NCBI RefSeq assembly: GCF_947623445.1
Contig: NC_135242.1
Coordinates: forward strand, 19,282,001-19,346,000
Length of the DNA: 64,000 bases
Reading direction: 5' to 3'
From: Clavelina lepadiformis
Taxonomy: Eukaryota; Chordata; Ascidiacea; Aplousobranchia; Clavelinidae
Shown here: piece after piece, positions 37,087 to 48,320 of the stretch
How positions within the stretch are numbered: position 1 is the first letter of the stretch
Layout: each line of letters begins with the position of its first letter
The notes under the pieces: generated by a model
Told to the model about the DNA's origin: nothing
Seen by the model: only the letters and a program-made list of their open reading frames with translations
The model's database searches: none
Translations under genes and position numbers: made by a program

Positions 37087-38440
37087 TTAAGTGTCTCCGA
37101 TATTACCGAGTGTTTCATACAGCTGATTTTGAACTATTTCGGCACTAGTCTGTTGTTGCAAAGTTTCATTTTCATCTCTATCCCTGTCAGAAAACTCCAA
37201 AGAACGAGATTCCATTGCAACAGGTTCGTAACCATTGTCGTGGACAGAGTAATTTCGATCAACGGAAGGATTGTATTCTTCGACGTCATCATCTATACTC
37301 TCATAAGCATGGAATGCTACAGTACTTTGATTGTAGCTTGTTGGAGCCATTTCTTTTTTCTTTTTTCCGTTTCTAAGTCTAAAAGAAGCGTGTATAAATG
37401 ATTCAACTTTAGCAACATGTCTACATTTAATATCATATTCAACAATAGTTTGCATGGTTTGTTGCCTGCACTTTTGCGTTCTGTAGTAATGGTATAACTA
37501 CAGTACTTACTTCCTGGTAACAACGCAAGCGATTGTTAGTGTAAGCAAGATAGCAAATAACCCCGCCACAGCTCCAATTACGGGTCCAGTTTTAAAGTCC
37601 TTTGTAGACTGAGTTTCGTCTTCTGCGAAGCATTTTGTAATTCAAATCTAAAGTACTGTACCTAGTACTATACATTTGTACAAAACCAAGTTTTACTTAG
37701 GTATTTATGATGGTTGTGGATTGATGTAGGCTGTTGGAAAAATGTGACAAGGTTGTGTCAGAAAAAATATCCTACTTACTGTAAGAGCAATATCCTTGGA
37801 AAATTTTTATGTTTAACTTGATTATTTCATCTGACAAGTTGTATCCCTCTCTTGCAAACGTTAAGTTAGGTTTTGGGGAATCCCAGTTGTCTATAGACGA
37901 GCAGTTGTGGCCATTGCTGCTTAGAAGACATTGACTTCCCTGCTCACTTTTGAAGCAATACACGCTTTCTTGATTCAAACATTCTTTCTTGTGTTCGCCT
38001 GAACAAATTAACAATGCATTTGCTTTTTTTGAAAATGTGTATCAAAAATTTTTTTAAATAAACTAATTGCATATTCTGGAGATAATTCTAAACGTAGCAT
38101 AAATGATACAGTAGGCCTGCATAACTACAGCTTATCTTATACAGCATACTATGCTTGCAATGGTAGGCCTACAACACACTCATTTTGATATAGATCTACC
38201 ATTGCAAAATTATGATATGTTTTCGGTTTTAAACATGCCTCCTGGAAGAAGAAAGAATTCATTGCATGGCGCTCCGGTTTTACTTGCCCTTTCCTTGTGG
38301 AAACTAAGTTGCAACATATCTGTTGCATTTGCTTCAATTGTCCAAAAGCAGGAATCGTCCTCTGACAAAACGTTATACGCCGAAAACGAATAGTTTCCTT
38401 CGGCTAAACTTGTACTATTACACGATAAATTTCCTCCCAT
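37087..38440 (-). CDS. Receptor-like paralogue A: CUB-like exon, Cys exon, TM, tyrosine tail
   Basis: First in transcription-independent order of three minus-strand paralogues with the same exon plan. Exons: 38239-38440 (CUB-like; CFWTIEANATDMLQLSF, ends LPGG), 37780-37998 (CLNQESVYCFKSE..., several N-glycosylation sequons), 37511-37622 (membrane helix GPVIGAVAGLFAILLTLTIACVV) and 37087-37378 (tail). Taken from the ATG at 38438-38440, phases fit and the product is 274 aa. The tail has YxxI/V/L sites (YESI, YEPV, YETL), possible docking sites for SH2 proteins. Two oddities: no signal-peptide exon like those of B and C was found (a stop lies 6 nt before this ATG in frame), and the phase-matched donor after LPGG is GC, not GT. 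It may have an undetected first exon, or be decaying. The function is unknown to me. Confidence 0.65.
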
Positions 38441-39265
38441 TTTCGCCTAACTATGCATAGGCTACCAGCTAACTGTGAAAAAATCTGTAGATATAACGCG
38501 ACTAAGCGAATGACTTATAATATCTTGGTCATCTTAAGTTTGCAATTGAACACAAAACCACGCTGAAGGCAATTTCTTTGTTCTCATTATGTTGCAAGCA
38601 GGAAGTGTTACTTAACATCCGCTGCGTCTTCAAAAATAATGTTATCATATTTCCCACACAAAATTAAATAATGTCTCTTAAAAGCATTGAGAGTTTCTTT
38701 TCTACGTAACAGCTCTTGTCCACACTACACTCATACTCTTTTATTATTTCCTGCCTTTTGCTTTCCGATCAATTCGTGCTTATTCAACCAAAGTTCAAAT
38801 CGACACCAAATATATACAGTATGGTTAACATATGATGAGTGGTCACGTTTGTGTGGAGTAGGTCTATACATAAATAGTAACAAACAAAACTTCGCCTACA
38901 CAGGATATTCCATTGACAATTACTGTTTTCTTAAAAGCTTTGCCTTGATATAGAAACGTTAGATCGACCGTAAAAAAATTGGCAAGACTATAACCACACA
39001 GTTGCGTGAGTGCTATTTTCAGTCGTTACACCACATGTCGGCCGACTATAGTACAAGCACGTGATAAACTGCAACACCTATCACTCTAGTACAGGTTAAG
39101 AAAATTTTGCAAGCAGTCTATATTGTCCCGATTACAATAGATTGACTAAAATAAAATATGCTATACAATAGAGTAGAAGCGGCAATATGACTTTTGAACG
39201 ACGTTTTTATCTTGGTTATACTTCGCTTCCTTAATATGGGATATAAGAATACGCTCAAAACAGCT
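38441..39265. other. Gap between paralogues A and B
   Basis: It should hold the 5' end of paralogue A. I looked on the minus strand for a short exon with ATG, a hydrophobic run and a compatible donor, as in B and C, and saw none that convinced me. No poly(A) signal for B stands out. Confidence 0.35.
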
Positions 39266-41669
39266 TCATTTCAGTGAATCATTTTGGTTATAAAAACTAC
39301 CTTGATACAAAGGGTTTTCTACCAACTCATTTTCAGTATCACCAATGGTAGAATACTGATTTTTATCAACTGTTTTATCGTCATTGTCGTTGAGATTATA
39401 CAGTTCGTTATCTACGATTTGTCTTCTGGTTCGATTATCCCGAGAGTGGTACAATTCGTTTACAACCATTTTTGATGTCGTTGCGTTAACGTGGGTCTCA
39501 TCCAATCCATCATGGTCATCCACTGTAGCATACGTGATTTCAGGTTGAACCATTTCATAAGCGTTGTGTGCTTTAAAATTCCTTCCGCTGACCTCAAAGT
39601 TTTCAAACGTTGGACCTTCTGTTCCAATAACGTCGTCAGCGATGGCGTAAGCAATGTTACCAAAACCTATCCGATTATTGTATTTGCTTGAATGGCTCGC
39701 ATTTTCGGGTTGGTTTTTGAATTTTTTATGCCTGCATAAACCATCAATTTTTTTAATATGAAAAGTTTTATCGATTTGGTAATTTTCAAGAAATATTCAT
39801 TTACTTTTAACAATGATTCGCTCAAACACACCTGATGAAGCACCATGCAAGAAGAGTAGTAAGCACAATACCCGCAGTCGCCCCCACTACTGCGCCGGCA
39901 ACAGCAGCACTGTTATTACTTCCTTGAGGTCCACGGTTATCTTGGTTACCACCAGTAACTACTGCATGTAACACGCACAATATGGTAAGTTACACGTTCA
40001 TGATGCCCTTAAGCTCACTAACTAAATACGTTATACATAGGTCATTTCCAACAACACTTTCATATCTTTAGTGTAAGTTCATGTTGTTTTTATGATGAAT
40101 TACAAGTGTCCCATTAGCTGAAGGAAGAACAGTGTTTCCAATGGTAAGCTTAGAATTTCTTTCCACAATGCGGATTGTTTGTATTCTCAGCATATATTTA
40201 ATTGAGGTGAAACGTATACTTTATTAGAAGCATTAAGTTTTATCGGCTGCAAAATATTGACCATTTACCTTAAGTTGATGCTTTTGCCTAAGGCAAGTAT
40301 ATAGGCAAGTTTTCCTTCTTTCTATAAGCAGTCTAAATCTAACAAACAATTGATAACTTCTATAATGACAAGCGATAGATTGTTTTTTAAGTAAATATTG
40401 GTGGATACAGGCAGCAGAGAATATAGTTGCATAGATATGTATGATGATCAAGCAGATGTAGATCGACTGCTGGTAACGTTTTAAAACTATTAGTCAATTT
40501 CCATGACACCACAATGCTTTTGTGGCCATATGTGCGTTGTGCCAAAGTACAGTAACTACACCCACTTGGCCACGGAAAAGTTAACAGTTTAACGCTATTA
40601 AACAACAGCAGATAATTAAATGGACAATGAATTAACCAAAGCAAATGAATTTTCAAAGCTTAAAAAGGGAAAAATAACAAACCTTTTTCAATGATTTGAT
40701 ATTGTTAACCCGTTAATGATTAGCACCGTTTGCTATTTCAATGTCTCTTGAAGGCGATGAACGCAATTTAGTTTATCGCGCATTTGATATGTCAAGCAAA
40801 TACTATTTTACAAGCAGTTATACGGAAATAAACAAGTAACTTACGAGATTTGCATTGTACTGTACTCGTATTTAATTTAATTCTGTTCTGAGTGTCACCA
40901 CCAGCGGAACGGTAGATCAACTTGGGTAAACGCTCATCGTTTACGATTTTAGCCGATTTGCATTCATCAACAAGATTTTCAGGAAGTTGACATTCTAAGC
41001 TTTTGTAGCAGTATACTGCATTTAAGTTTTCAGAGCTGGAACATAGTGTTTGACCTGAATTCAATGAGAGTTATATTTAATTGTTATTAAAGAACAGTGA
41101 TCAGCAGCAAGTTTTAAATACTGGGCAATACCCACGATAAACATTGTAGTTTATTACATTATAATTTTTAGATTTAAAAATTTTCAAACCAAAACGAAAG
41201 CTACTGCAAAAAACACTCTGCGGAAAAATAAAATTACCGTCTGGAAGTGTAAAATTGTTTCTACATTTGTCGCCATGTAGGTTGAGGTCGAATATTCGAA
41301 TTAATAGTACATCATCAGCGGTGGCTTCAAATATCCATTCACACTTTTGGCTTTTTTGGTAATTGCTTCCGTGCTTCGAATACTCAAAAACAGTATTAGG
41401 GTATATAATTGTGTTACCTTGTTGTCCTTGACATGTGGCGGCAGCAATTGCATCCTGAATTCCTATATTAACAACATTTTATTGTGGTAAAAAACTCCAT
41501 AAATATTGCGTTTAACCCATTTTTATAAAACGTAGTTTAATTGCCGGCAGAAACTATAAAAATTGTCAACACTGGATAGGTGGATCCCTGATTACATCAA
41601 AGCCCAGCATAGCTGATTTTAAACAAACTTACGCAGTAGAAAGATGAGCATGAAGCATATTTCCATCAT
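39266..41669 (-). CDS. Receptor-like paralogue B: CUB-like exon, Cys exon, TM, tyrosine tail
   Basis: Exons: 41633-41669 (signal peptide start MMEICFMLIFLL), 41238-41462 (CUB-like; KCEWIFEATADDVLLIRIFD, ends LPDG), 40845-41054 (Cys exon; CYKSLECQLPE), 39832-39961 (helix AVAGAVVGATAGIVLTTLLAWCF) and 39266-39731 (tail). Phases are 1-1-1-2 and the product is 355 aa. The cytoplasmic tail is unusually rich in tyrosine motifs: EITYATV fits the ITIM consensus (I/V/L-x-Y-x-x-I/V/L), NPLY is an NPxY motif, and NELY, NELY and NQYSTI repeat the pattern. A stalk rich in Asn/Gly/Ser precedes the membrane. Type I surface receptor is the sensible reading; ligand and pathway are unknown. It is the best-formed of the three copies. 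Confidence 0.75.
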
Positions 41670-43657
41670 ATAATTCTGGAACAAAAATCTTCACCAAGCG
41701 CTCTATACCATACAGATTTGGCGGAATTAAGAACTACTGAGGTATGTGTATTTAGCAGATTACAAATCGACCGACAGTGTATGGTCAAAATTTCGGTTAA
41801 GCAAGCAGATTACGTAATAAAGTGAACCTTTAAAGTTTAAACTTAAAGTATTGAAACAAAATGTCAAGCTTTCCATATCAAAACATATCACCCATATACT
41901 GCGCCTTTTGGTATAATATAATGTGGTATAATGTCATAGGTACATCCAACAATTAGCGTCGAGTATAAATTTTATAGGTGTTTGTGTTCTGGAAAACCAG
42001 ACACCAGCCTATAACAATCCTTGAAGCCTGTTTCTGTAACTGATAGTCCCTAATTCCTGTTTTATTCTTGAAAAGTAACAAGATGTCATTATTTATCTGT
42101 ATAGAAATTTAAGTATAGAAGATACGTTTTAATATACGTTTTTCCATATTCCTTGTGGTCAATATAGCTAATTTATGTATAGGTTACGTCAATATGAACG
42201 TTTGAATGAGAAGGACTCACTAAAAGATCTACTGCTCATAACGTCATATTCGTTAATACTCGATCCTGATACTGCATATAGTTGAACTAGAACTTCTTCT
42301 TGCATGTAATAGTAAATTTTGCCAATACAATATTTCAAGGTAATGCTATATTTATTAGCAAACAATAACCCAGCAGAATTCTATATGCTGCCAGGTTTTC
42401 GTGGTGTTTAGTGGACGTACACGTGGGCGGCAGTATTTAGCCAAAGAAAAACACTGGTGTAGATATAGAAAGCACAGTCATTTAACACGAGAAATTTCTT
42501 ATGATACTTTCCGTGTGGGCCGTCTGCAAGCATCGATGTCCACAAACTATTGTAGAGGCAGCAAGGTATAAGCATACAGTATTGCGAGATATTAAGAAAA
42601 CATCTCTGAACGTATCAGAGCCTGGAAAAACACTTGCTGAGTCGTGGTGCTATCAACTGCTTAGTAATATAGAAAGAGTGCCTATCTTTAATTCAACACT
42701 GAAATATTCCAAATCATCTCGTAACAAAAATCCTTACTAGTTAATAACGGTAATGTTAAAGTTTTATTTAATGCAATCTGATGCCCAATTAAGTTACTTA
42801 AATTAATTCAATACAAAAATGAACCTGAATTTGTAAAAGTATTTAAAAATATCAGAAATTTACCGCTGATATATATTTTTATATATTGTGTAATGTGTAG
42901 GCTACACCTTTAAAATCCACAGAACGTCCATACCGTAGCAGCAATAGACGTGCTGATGAAAAAGACCAACAGATTTTTTCCTTATAATGTTACGTATACA
43001 GAAAAACTTGTATTATATGTTTTGATCAATTCTATATACATTTTAATGCAACTCCTTTTGGCATTTTACGCCTTTCTTCAAAGGTATCTTTACGTTTCTA
43101 AAATATTTGATTTCACTGAAAATATGAGAAAGTAAAATTCATCTGGAAAGCAATAGAACTCTTGCGTGCAAACGATATACTTTATCTAAATATAATAGTT
43201 TTAAATATAATTTAATGAATGATTCAAATTGCAAATGGTTTTAAGTGGTATCATTGATCAATGATGATAAACCACAGAGTTTCTCCACTTCCTCGCATAA
43301 TGATGAGTTATATCCGCTTGTTTACGTTTAACAGTCTTTCAGTTCATCCTTTGCTGATACACTGCATAAAAGTTCCGTTGGTTGAGTAAAGTTAATTGAT
43401 ATGCGACAGTGGTTTTTCCAAATGCAAATGATATCAATTGAAAACAGATTTCCTCGCCAAACAAACTTTATCGCAAACTATAACAATGTAGCGTACCGTA
43501 ACTAACTCCAATACATAAAATATTTCGTCATCGTATAGTCTACGTATATGCAGGACAATGTGTAGTAGCAACTAAATAATTGGTAAACCAAAATAAACAG
43601 TAAATAAGGTAAGATTTGGAGAGAAGTTTAAATAGAGAAATACAAGATTTGGCTCTT
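41670..43657. other. Gap between paralogues B and C, no recognised gene
   Basis: 2 kb of AT-rich sequence between the start of B and the stop of C. The frames at 42501-42740 and 42950-43135 on the plus strand show nothing recognisable. Confidence 0.4.
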
Positions 43658-45921
43658 TTAGGCGTCACGTTTCTCGAGATCTTCGTCAAAAGACGACTGA
43701 TACAAAATGTTGGCTACAATAACATTTTCGTTGCCATTGTCTTTAATTGGAATCGTTCTAGCAGTCTCAGTCATTGAATTGTGAGAATATGTTGTCAGAT
43801 GGTTATACATTACATCGCCTTCGAAAATTTCTACCTCATCATAAGCGTGTGTATTACTGGTGTTACATCCTGGTATGACGTCATCAACAGTGTTATAGAT
43901 TCTGTTTACTTCATTTATTGCATTTACTGGATTGTTGGTGGCCGACTGCTCTACTTCATTCGCATGCGATAAGACTTCATTATGTATAATGGTGCTGGTG
44001 CCTTCAACATTGCTGCTTTTGTTGCAACTGGTTCTGATATTTGCAAAATGCAAGATTGAACTATACTTTTCTGTCAAAAAGTGCTAGAGTAGGCTACAAT
44101 ATAGCTACAACTTAAGCATCCCAATAAATAAGTATTAAGGGCAAAATCACACTGACCTTTTGAAATATAACGACAAAAAAATGGTTAAAGTAACAAGGAA
44201 CGATAACCCAAGTACAAGTGCGACGATAGTCCAAACATTTTTCGGTGGTTCTTTCTGGTTGTTTGCAAAATTATTGGCTGAAAAATATCAATATTTTTTG
44301 TCAAGATATTAAAATTATATAAATTGTTAATCTAGCAGCCTTCAAAGCTTTGTTTATATATGAATGCATACAACGACTGTGGAATTTCGATACTGATAAT
44401 AATGAAATAAATGGATTTGCTCACTGGTTAATGCTGGAGTTTTGCTTCCTACTGTGGTCGCTTTTTGCCCAGTGTTTACTTTGGTCGTTAAATTATAATC
44501 GGAATCCATAAAACCTCAGGAAAATAACATCGTGCTTTTAAATTATATTTTACACAAGGATTTTATTTTGTTAAAAAACTATTTGTTAGCTTTAAATGAA
44601 TATAGAAGTGTACGCATATTTCTTATTTGCCATTTCAAAGGCTCCAAAAAGCAAAAGGCCTATACCCAGGGTTGCCATCAGTCTCAACTCAAAAATAAGG
44701 ACGACTAGAAAATCAACGAGGAATACCACCTTAAACAGTGTACAACAAGAGAAAGCAACCAATGTTCCTAAAAAAAAAAAAAAAAAAAAAACAAGACACT
44801 ATCTGCATGTTCATAATTTTGATATCTTTTTGGTACAAAATGGTATCGTAAAGTGACAAAATGCCCAAAATAAGGACAAAAGTGCCCACATCCGCCCTAA
44901 AAATAAGGACGAAAGTGAAAATAAGGACATTTCTTAGAAATAAGGACAAACATATTTTCTAAGACACGGACTTTTAAAATAAGGACAAATCTTATAAATA
45001 AGGACGGTATGGCAACCCTGCCTATACCAGTAACGACACTATATCGCCTTACTTGTTCTACATTGTATTGTTAACACAGTCACTGACACTTGCACTGTAA
45101 TAGGCGGCAGTGTCTTTCTTTTCGGTTTCTGCTGAGCGAAAACGTAAGTTAGCTGAAGAGGTGTTTTTGTCCAGAAAAAGGTTCCGTTACAATTCTGCTG
45201 ATCAGCTTGCTTGCTGCACGTAGGATTGACAAAACATAGCTTGAAAGTTGACATATACCTTGACATGAGCGTTATGTTGGTTCCTAAACAAATAGGTTTA
45301 TCCAAAAATGTCGTTGAGTGCATCATATTTATAGGTAGCCCATACAACTGTTTAGAAAATTGAAAAACTAATGAATATTCAACTGCGCCACATGTAAGGT
45401 CCCGTTAGAGTTAGACCAATTCCCATACAGACTACAGCACTTTTACGCTCTAATAAAAAAAAAAAAATATACCATCTGGTAAAATCAGGCTTGCTTCGGG
45501 TTGAGCTTTACCCTTGGCCTTGGGCATACCTGGACCTTTTTGGATTATATTAATCACAAACATTTTGTTCTCAGAAACGTTGAACGCCCATGTACACTTG
45601 CATATTCCTTGTACTTCAGTAAGCGCCGGTGGTGGTTTAATGTTGAAATCTGGGCATTGCAACTTCGGTTTCGGTTTTTTGGCAAAGCTTGCTTGCAAAT
45701 CTGTATCCAAAAATAAAATGCTGCAGCCAGTAACAACAAAATTTACATACAAAGTAAGTTTTTATAAACATTGTTACGTATAGGTTAAGACAAATAGGCC
45801 CAATTAAAACTCCAGACACACACAAATTCAAAAATAAATTCGATATTATCTTACAAGATAGAGCTAGCAGCAAGAAAAAAAGACAAAAGTGTTTTTGCTG
45901 AAATTGTTGAATAGGTGACAT
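43658..45921 (-). CDS. Receptor-like paralogue C: CUB-like exon, Cys exon, stalk, TM, tyrosine tail
   Basis: Exons: 45855-45921 (signal peptide; KHFCLFFLLLALS), 45473-45700 (CUB-like; CKCTWAFNVSENKMFVINI, ends LPDG), 45053-45283 (Cys exon with NIT and NGT sequons), 44425-44514 (Thr-rich stalk, extra relative to A and B), 44157-44277 (helix VWTIVALVLGLSFLVTLTIF) and the tail from about 44060 to 43658. The acceptor of the last exon is uncertain; the phase-correct choice at 44060 gives 379 aa. The tail carries VMYNHL (fits the ITIM consensus), YDEV, YNTV and ILYQSSF, the last matching LYQGSF of paralogue B. The intron between the Cys exon and the stalk exon contains a 354-bp hAT MITE. Confidence 0.68.
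44667..45020. mobile_element. hAT-type MITE with internal AAATAAGGAC array
   Basis: A perfect 12-bp inverted terminal repeat CAGGGTTGCCAT (44667-44678; complement at 45009-45020) and a perfect 8-bp target duplication CCTATACC (44659-44666 and 45021-45028) define the element. Inside are seven same-strand copies of AAATAAGGAC (about 44690-45005) and an A-run of about 20 near 44771. It carries no transposase. It sits in an intron of paralogue C, its right duplication ending about 24 bp from the Cys exon. Confidence 0.88.
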
Positions 45922-47516
45922 TCTCGAAGTGTCACTATTCTAAACGGGCTGCTTCAACTGGTAGACGTAACAAGTTAATACGAAAAAATTTGGTACACTT
46001 CACACTAAAAAAAACATTGCGAAGGCTATAAGCCTATACTCTATACTGAATATTTTAGATAAATGATATTATTTTACGCTGTATCACATATGAAGATAAT
46101 GTTTTAGCCCACCTTTTACCCTAACACAATTCTCGGATGCGGAAACGATGCGAAGTGGATGTTATAACTTATAAAAATAAACATGATTAAGGCCTTACCT
46201 ATAACCCTTTGGCTGGAGCAAATTGCGCATGGTTTGATAGATGACCCTTTATTGTTTTCAAATATACAGCAGCTTAGCTAACAAGATAAATACAATAACA
46301 ACACTATAGCCTAATTTTAGGTATAGCGCCTATGCCTACTCGGTAAACAGTTTCCTTTCTGTAAGAAATATAGAAGAGAAAAAGCATTTAAACTTATAAC
46401 ACAACGGCAGTCGTTTCGCTTTTCACTGAAAACATGACCACTGATCTTTACTCATACTGCATATCCTGTTTGTTAATTTTGTTTACTGGTTTCTACCAAA
46501 TAAAAAGTTGAAATGATGCTTTGTTTTCAACTTAGCAGATGTTTGGTCTCGGTAAGGTTCTCGCATGCAGTGTTATTTTCACTGTTTGCCAAAGGAGATA
46601 ATCTTGAAATTTAAAACATGGAAGAAAAAATGCGTCCGTGTATGCAATTTTATATATTTCCGTGGCCAGTGTACCTGTTTGAAAAATTATAATTTGTTTA
46701 AATCTGTACTGGAATTTTATGTGTAAACGCTACATTTTGGTATTTAATGGCATAAACATCAAATAAGATGTCTATATTTTGTTGCTATACATTTTCACAT
46801 TTAGTTCGTTTCAGTTGGCCGCATCTTTTTGATTGTAACTAGCTAGCGCCAAACGAAAACCATTCCCGCAACATTGATGACTCCAAGTTCAAATGTACCC
46901 GCAACCTGATGGTGAAAAGTGCAAACAATCGTTTGTTGTTTCTCTCTCTTATTCACTCTTGGCGTTAATCATCAATGGAACCGTGTCGGGCTAGAACGCT
47001 GCACAGTGCGGGTGCAGGTGTGCGTATTGGAATCATTGCTGGTGTCCGTAAACAAACAGAGCTTCATTTCAAGTTACATCTTAATGTATTTGAACAAAAG
47101 AATAATAAATCACTTTTACCTATTGCTGAAATCTAATTCACAAGAACTGACTCAAGTCAAGTCGAGTCTTTTTAAATATTGACTCAAATAAGGTTTTTTA
47201 CTTAATTTTAAAAAAAGGTCGCAAGTCAAGCCAAATCTTTGTAAAAAGTGACTCGGGTCAAGTCACGAATTCGAGTCATTACGACTCTGTTTATTTGAAT
47301 AAAATTCAGTTACCAATAAAATTCTAATGAATGGTATAATCGATTACGAATAACGATTACGATTACCCTAACCCTGGTTAAAACCAATCTTATTCGTACA
47401 CTTTACATGCAAATTTTTTTTTGTAACTATCATTAAATGTATTGTATTCTCACAATACCTCTCCAACGCTTCCCAAAATATTCGGCGTACGCCATTGAAT
47501 CGAGTATAGGCAATAA
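45922..47516. other. Intergenic with GACTC-rich repeat
   Basis: No gene recognised. From about 47150 to 47290 the motifs GACTCAAGTCA, AAGTCGAGTC, GTCAAGTCACG and TTCGAGTCATTACGACTC recur, an irregular repeat built on GACT/AGTC units. At about 47338-47372 there is CGATTACGAATAACGATTACGATTACC. Both look like ends or bodies of unclassified transposons. Confidence 0.4.
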
Positions 47517-47913
47517 CAGGGGTGGGCAAACTGCGGCTCTCCGGCATGTTTTTTGTGGCTCTTCTAGTCGAATCGTAAAATTCCAAAAAAATTGTAAAGG
47601 CTACCAAGAGTACCGTTTATGAACGTTTCTGTCTATTTTTTCTTTATTTAGGCCAGCATTTCGTTTATGACGTAACAGTAGACATAGAGTCCGACATTGT
47701 TTTCAGGTATAGATTCTATACTCAATGGCAAAGGTTGTCAAAGTGCGCCTCGCCGACATGTTTTTTATGGGTCTTCTAGCTAAAAAGTAATATCCCAAAA
47801 TGACTACTAATATTATAATAACCAAATTGACAATCATTACTGATTTTGCGTCTCGCTGGTGTTTATATTTTTCCGCAAGTGACTCTTTCATTGAACAAGT
47901 TTGCCCAGCCCTG
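47517..47913. mobile_element. hAT-type (Charlie-like) MITE
   Basis: The left end is CAGGGGTGGGCAAACT; the right end, read on the other strand, is CAGGGCTGGGCAAACT, one mismatch in 16. The flanks GGCAATAA (47509-47516) and GGCTATAA (47914-47921) are an 8-bp target duplication with one difference. 397 bp, no transposase. Confidence 0.85.
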
Positions 47914-48025
47914 GGCTATAAACTTACAAAGATATATACTTAATAAAGAACTAAATTTTATGATGAATTACACAATTTAACAAAGTTTTTAAGTAATTAT
48001 GGTATGATGACGTTTATTCTCACTG
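47914..48025. other. Short non-coding spacer
   Basis: AT-rich sequence between the hAT MITE and the SINE; nothing seen. Confidence 0.3.
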
Positions 48026-48320
48026 AGGAAAGTCTTTGCACGACTACCTGGCGATGATTCCTGATCGCTCGAGTCGCTGTTACCGAGCTGGTCTTTATGC
48101 AAATTCCGATTGTTGTATTTTGTTTTTTGATAGTTTCTTAGTATTGCCCAAATTTAAAACTTCCTATCAGGTCCAATGAACAGGCAAGTATCGTTACTGT
48201 CTTGTCCAAGGGCATTACAACGGTATGGCACCACTGGGTATCGAACACGGAACCTGAGCATTTATTGCGAACGCCAACGTTCGAATCACTCGGCTACCGA
48301 GCCGATCATGTTTCGAAACA
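48026..48320 (-). repeat. tRNA-derived SINE
   Basis: On the minus strand, an A-box-like GGTAGCCGAGTGATTCGA (about 48283-48300) is followed after about 35 bp by a B-box-like GTGTTCGATACCC (about 48235-48248), spaced as in a tRNA gene. The flanking CGGCTCGG fits a tRNA-like stem. About 200 bp of non-tRNA body follows towards lower coordinates and ends in a tail (GTCGTGCAAAGAC) also present at about 15285-15352. The poor fold and long body argue against a functional tRNA gene. Confidence 0.6.

Noticed and set aside
45554-45783. Other frames overlapping the CUB-like exon of paralogue C
   Set aside because: Splice-site phases and the LPDG landmark shared with paralogue B fix the reading frame; the rest are shadows.
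47365-47376. Telomere-like CCCTAACCCTGG
   Set aside because: Only about two units; no array.
48230-48320. Functional tRNA gene on the minus strand
   Set aside because: Promoter-box-like motifs are present, but the arms do not pair convincingly and a long body with a dispersed tail follows, so a SINE is more likely.
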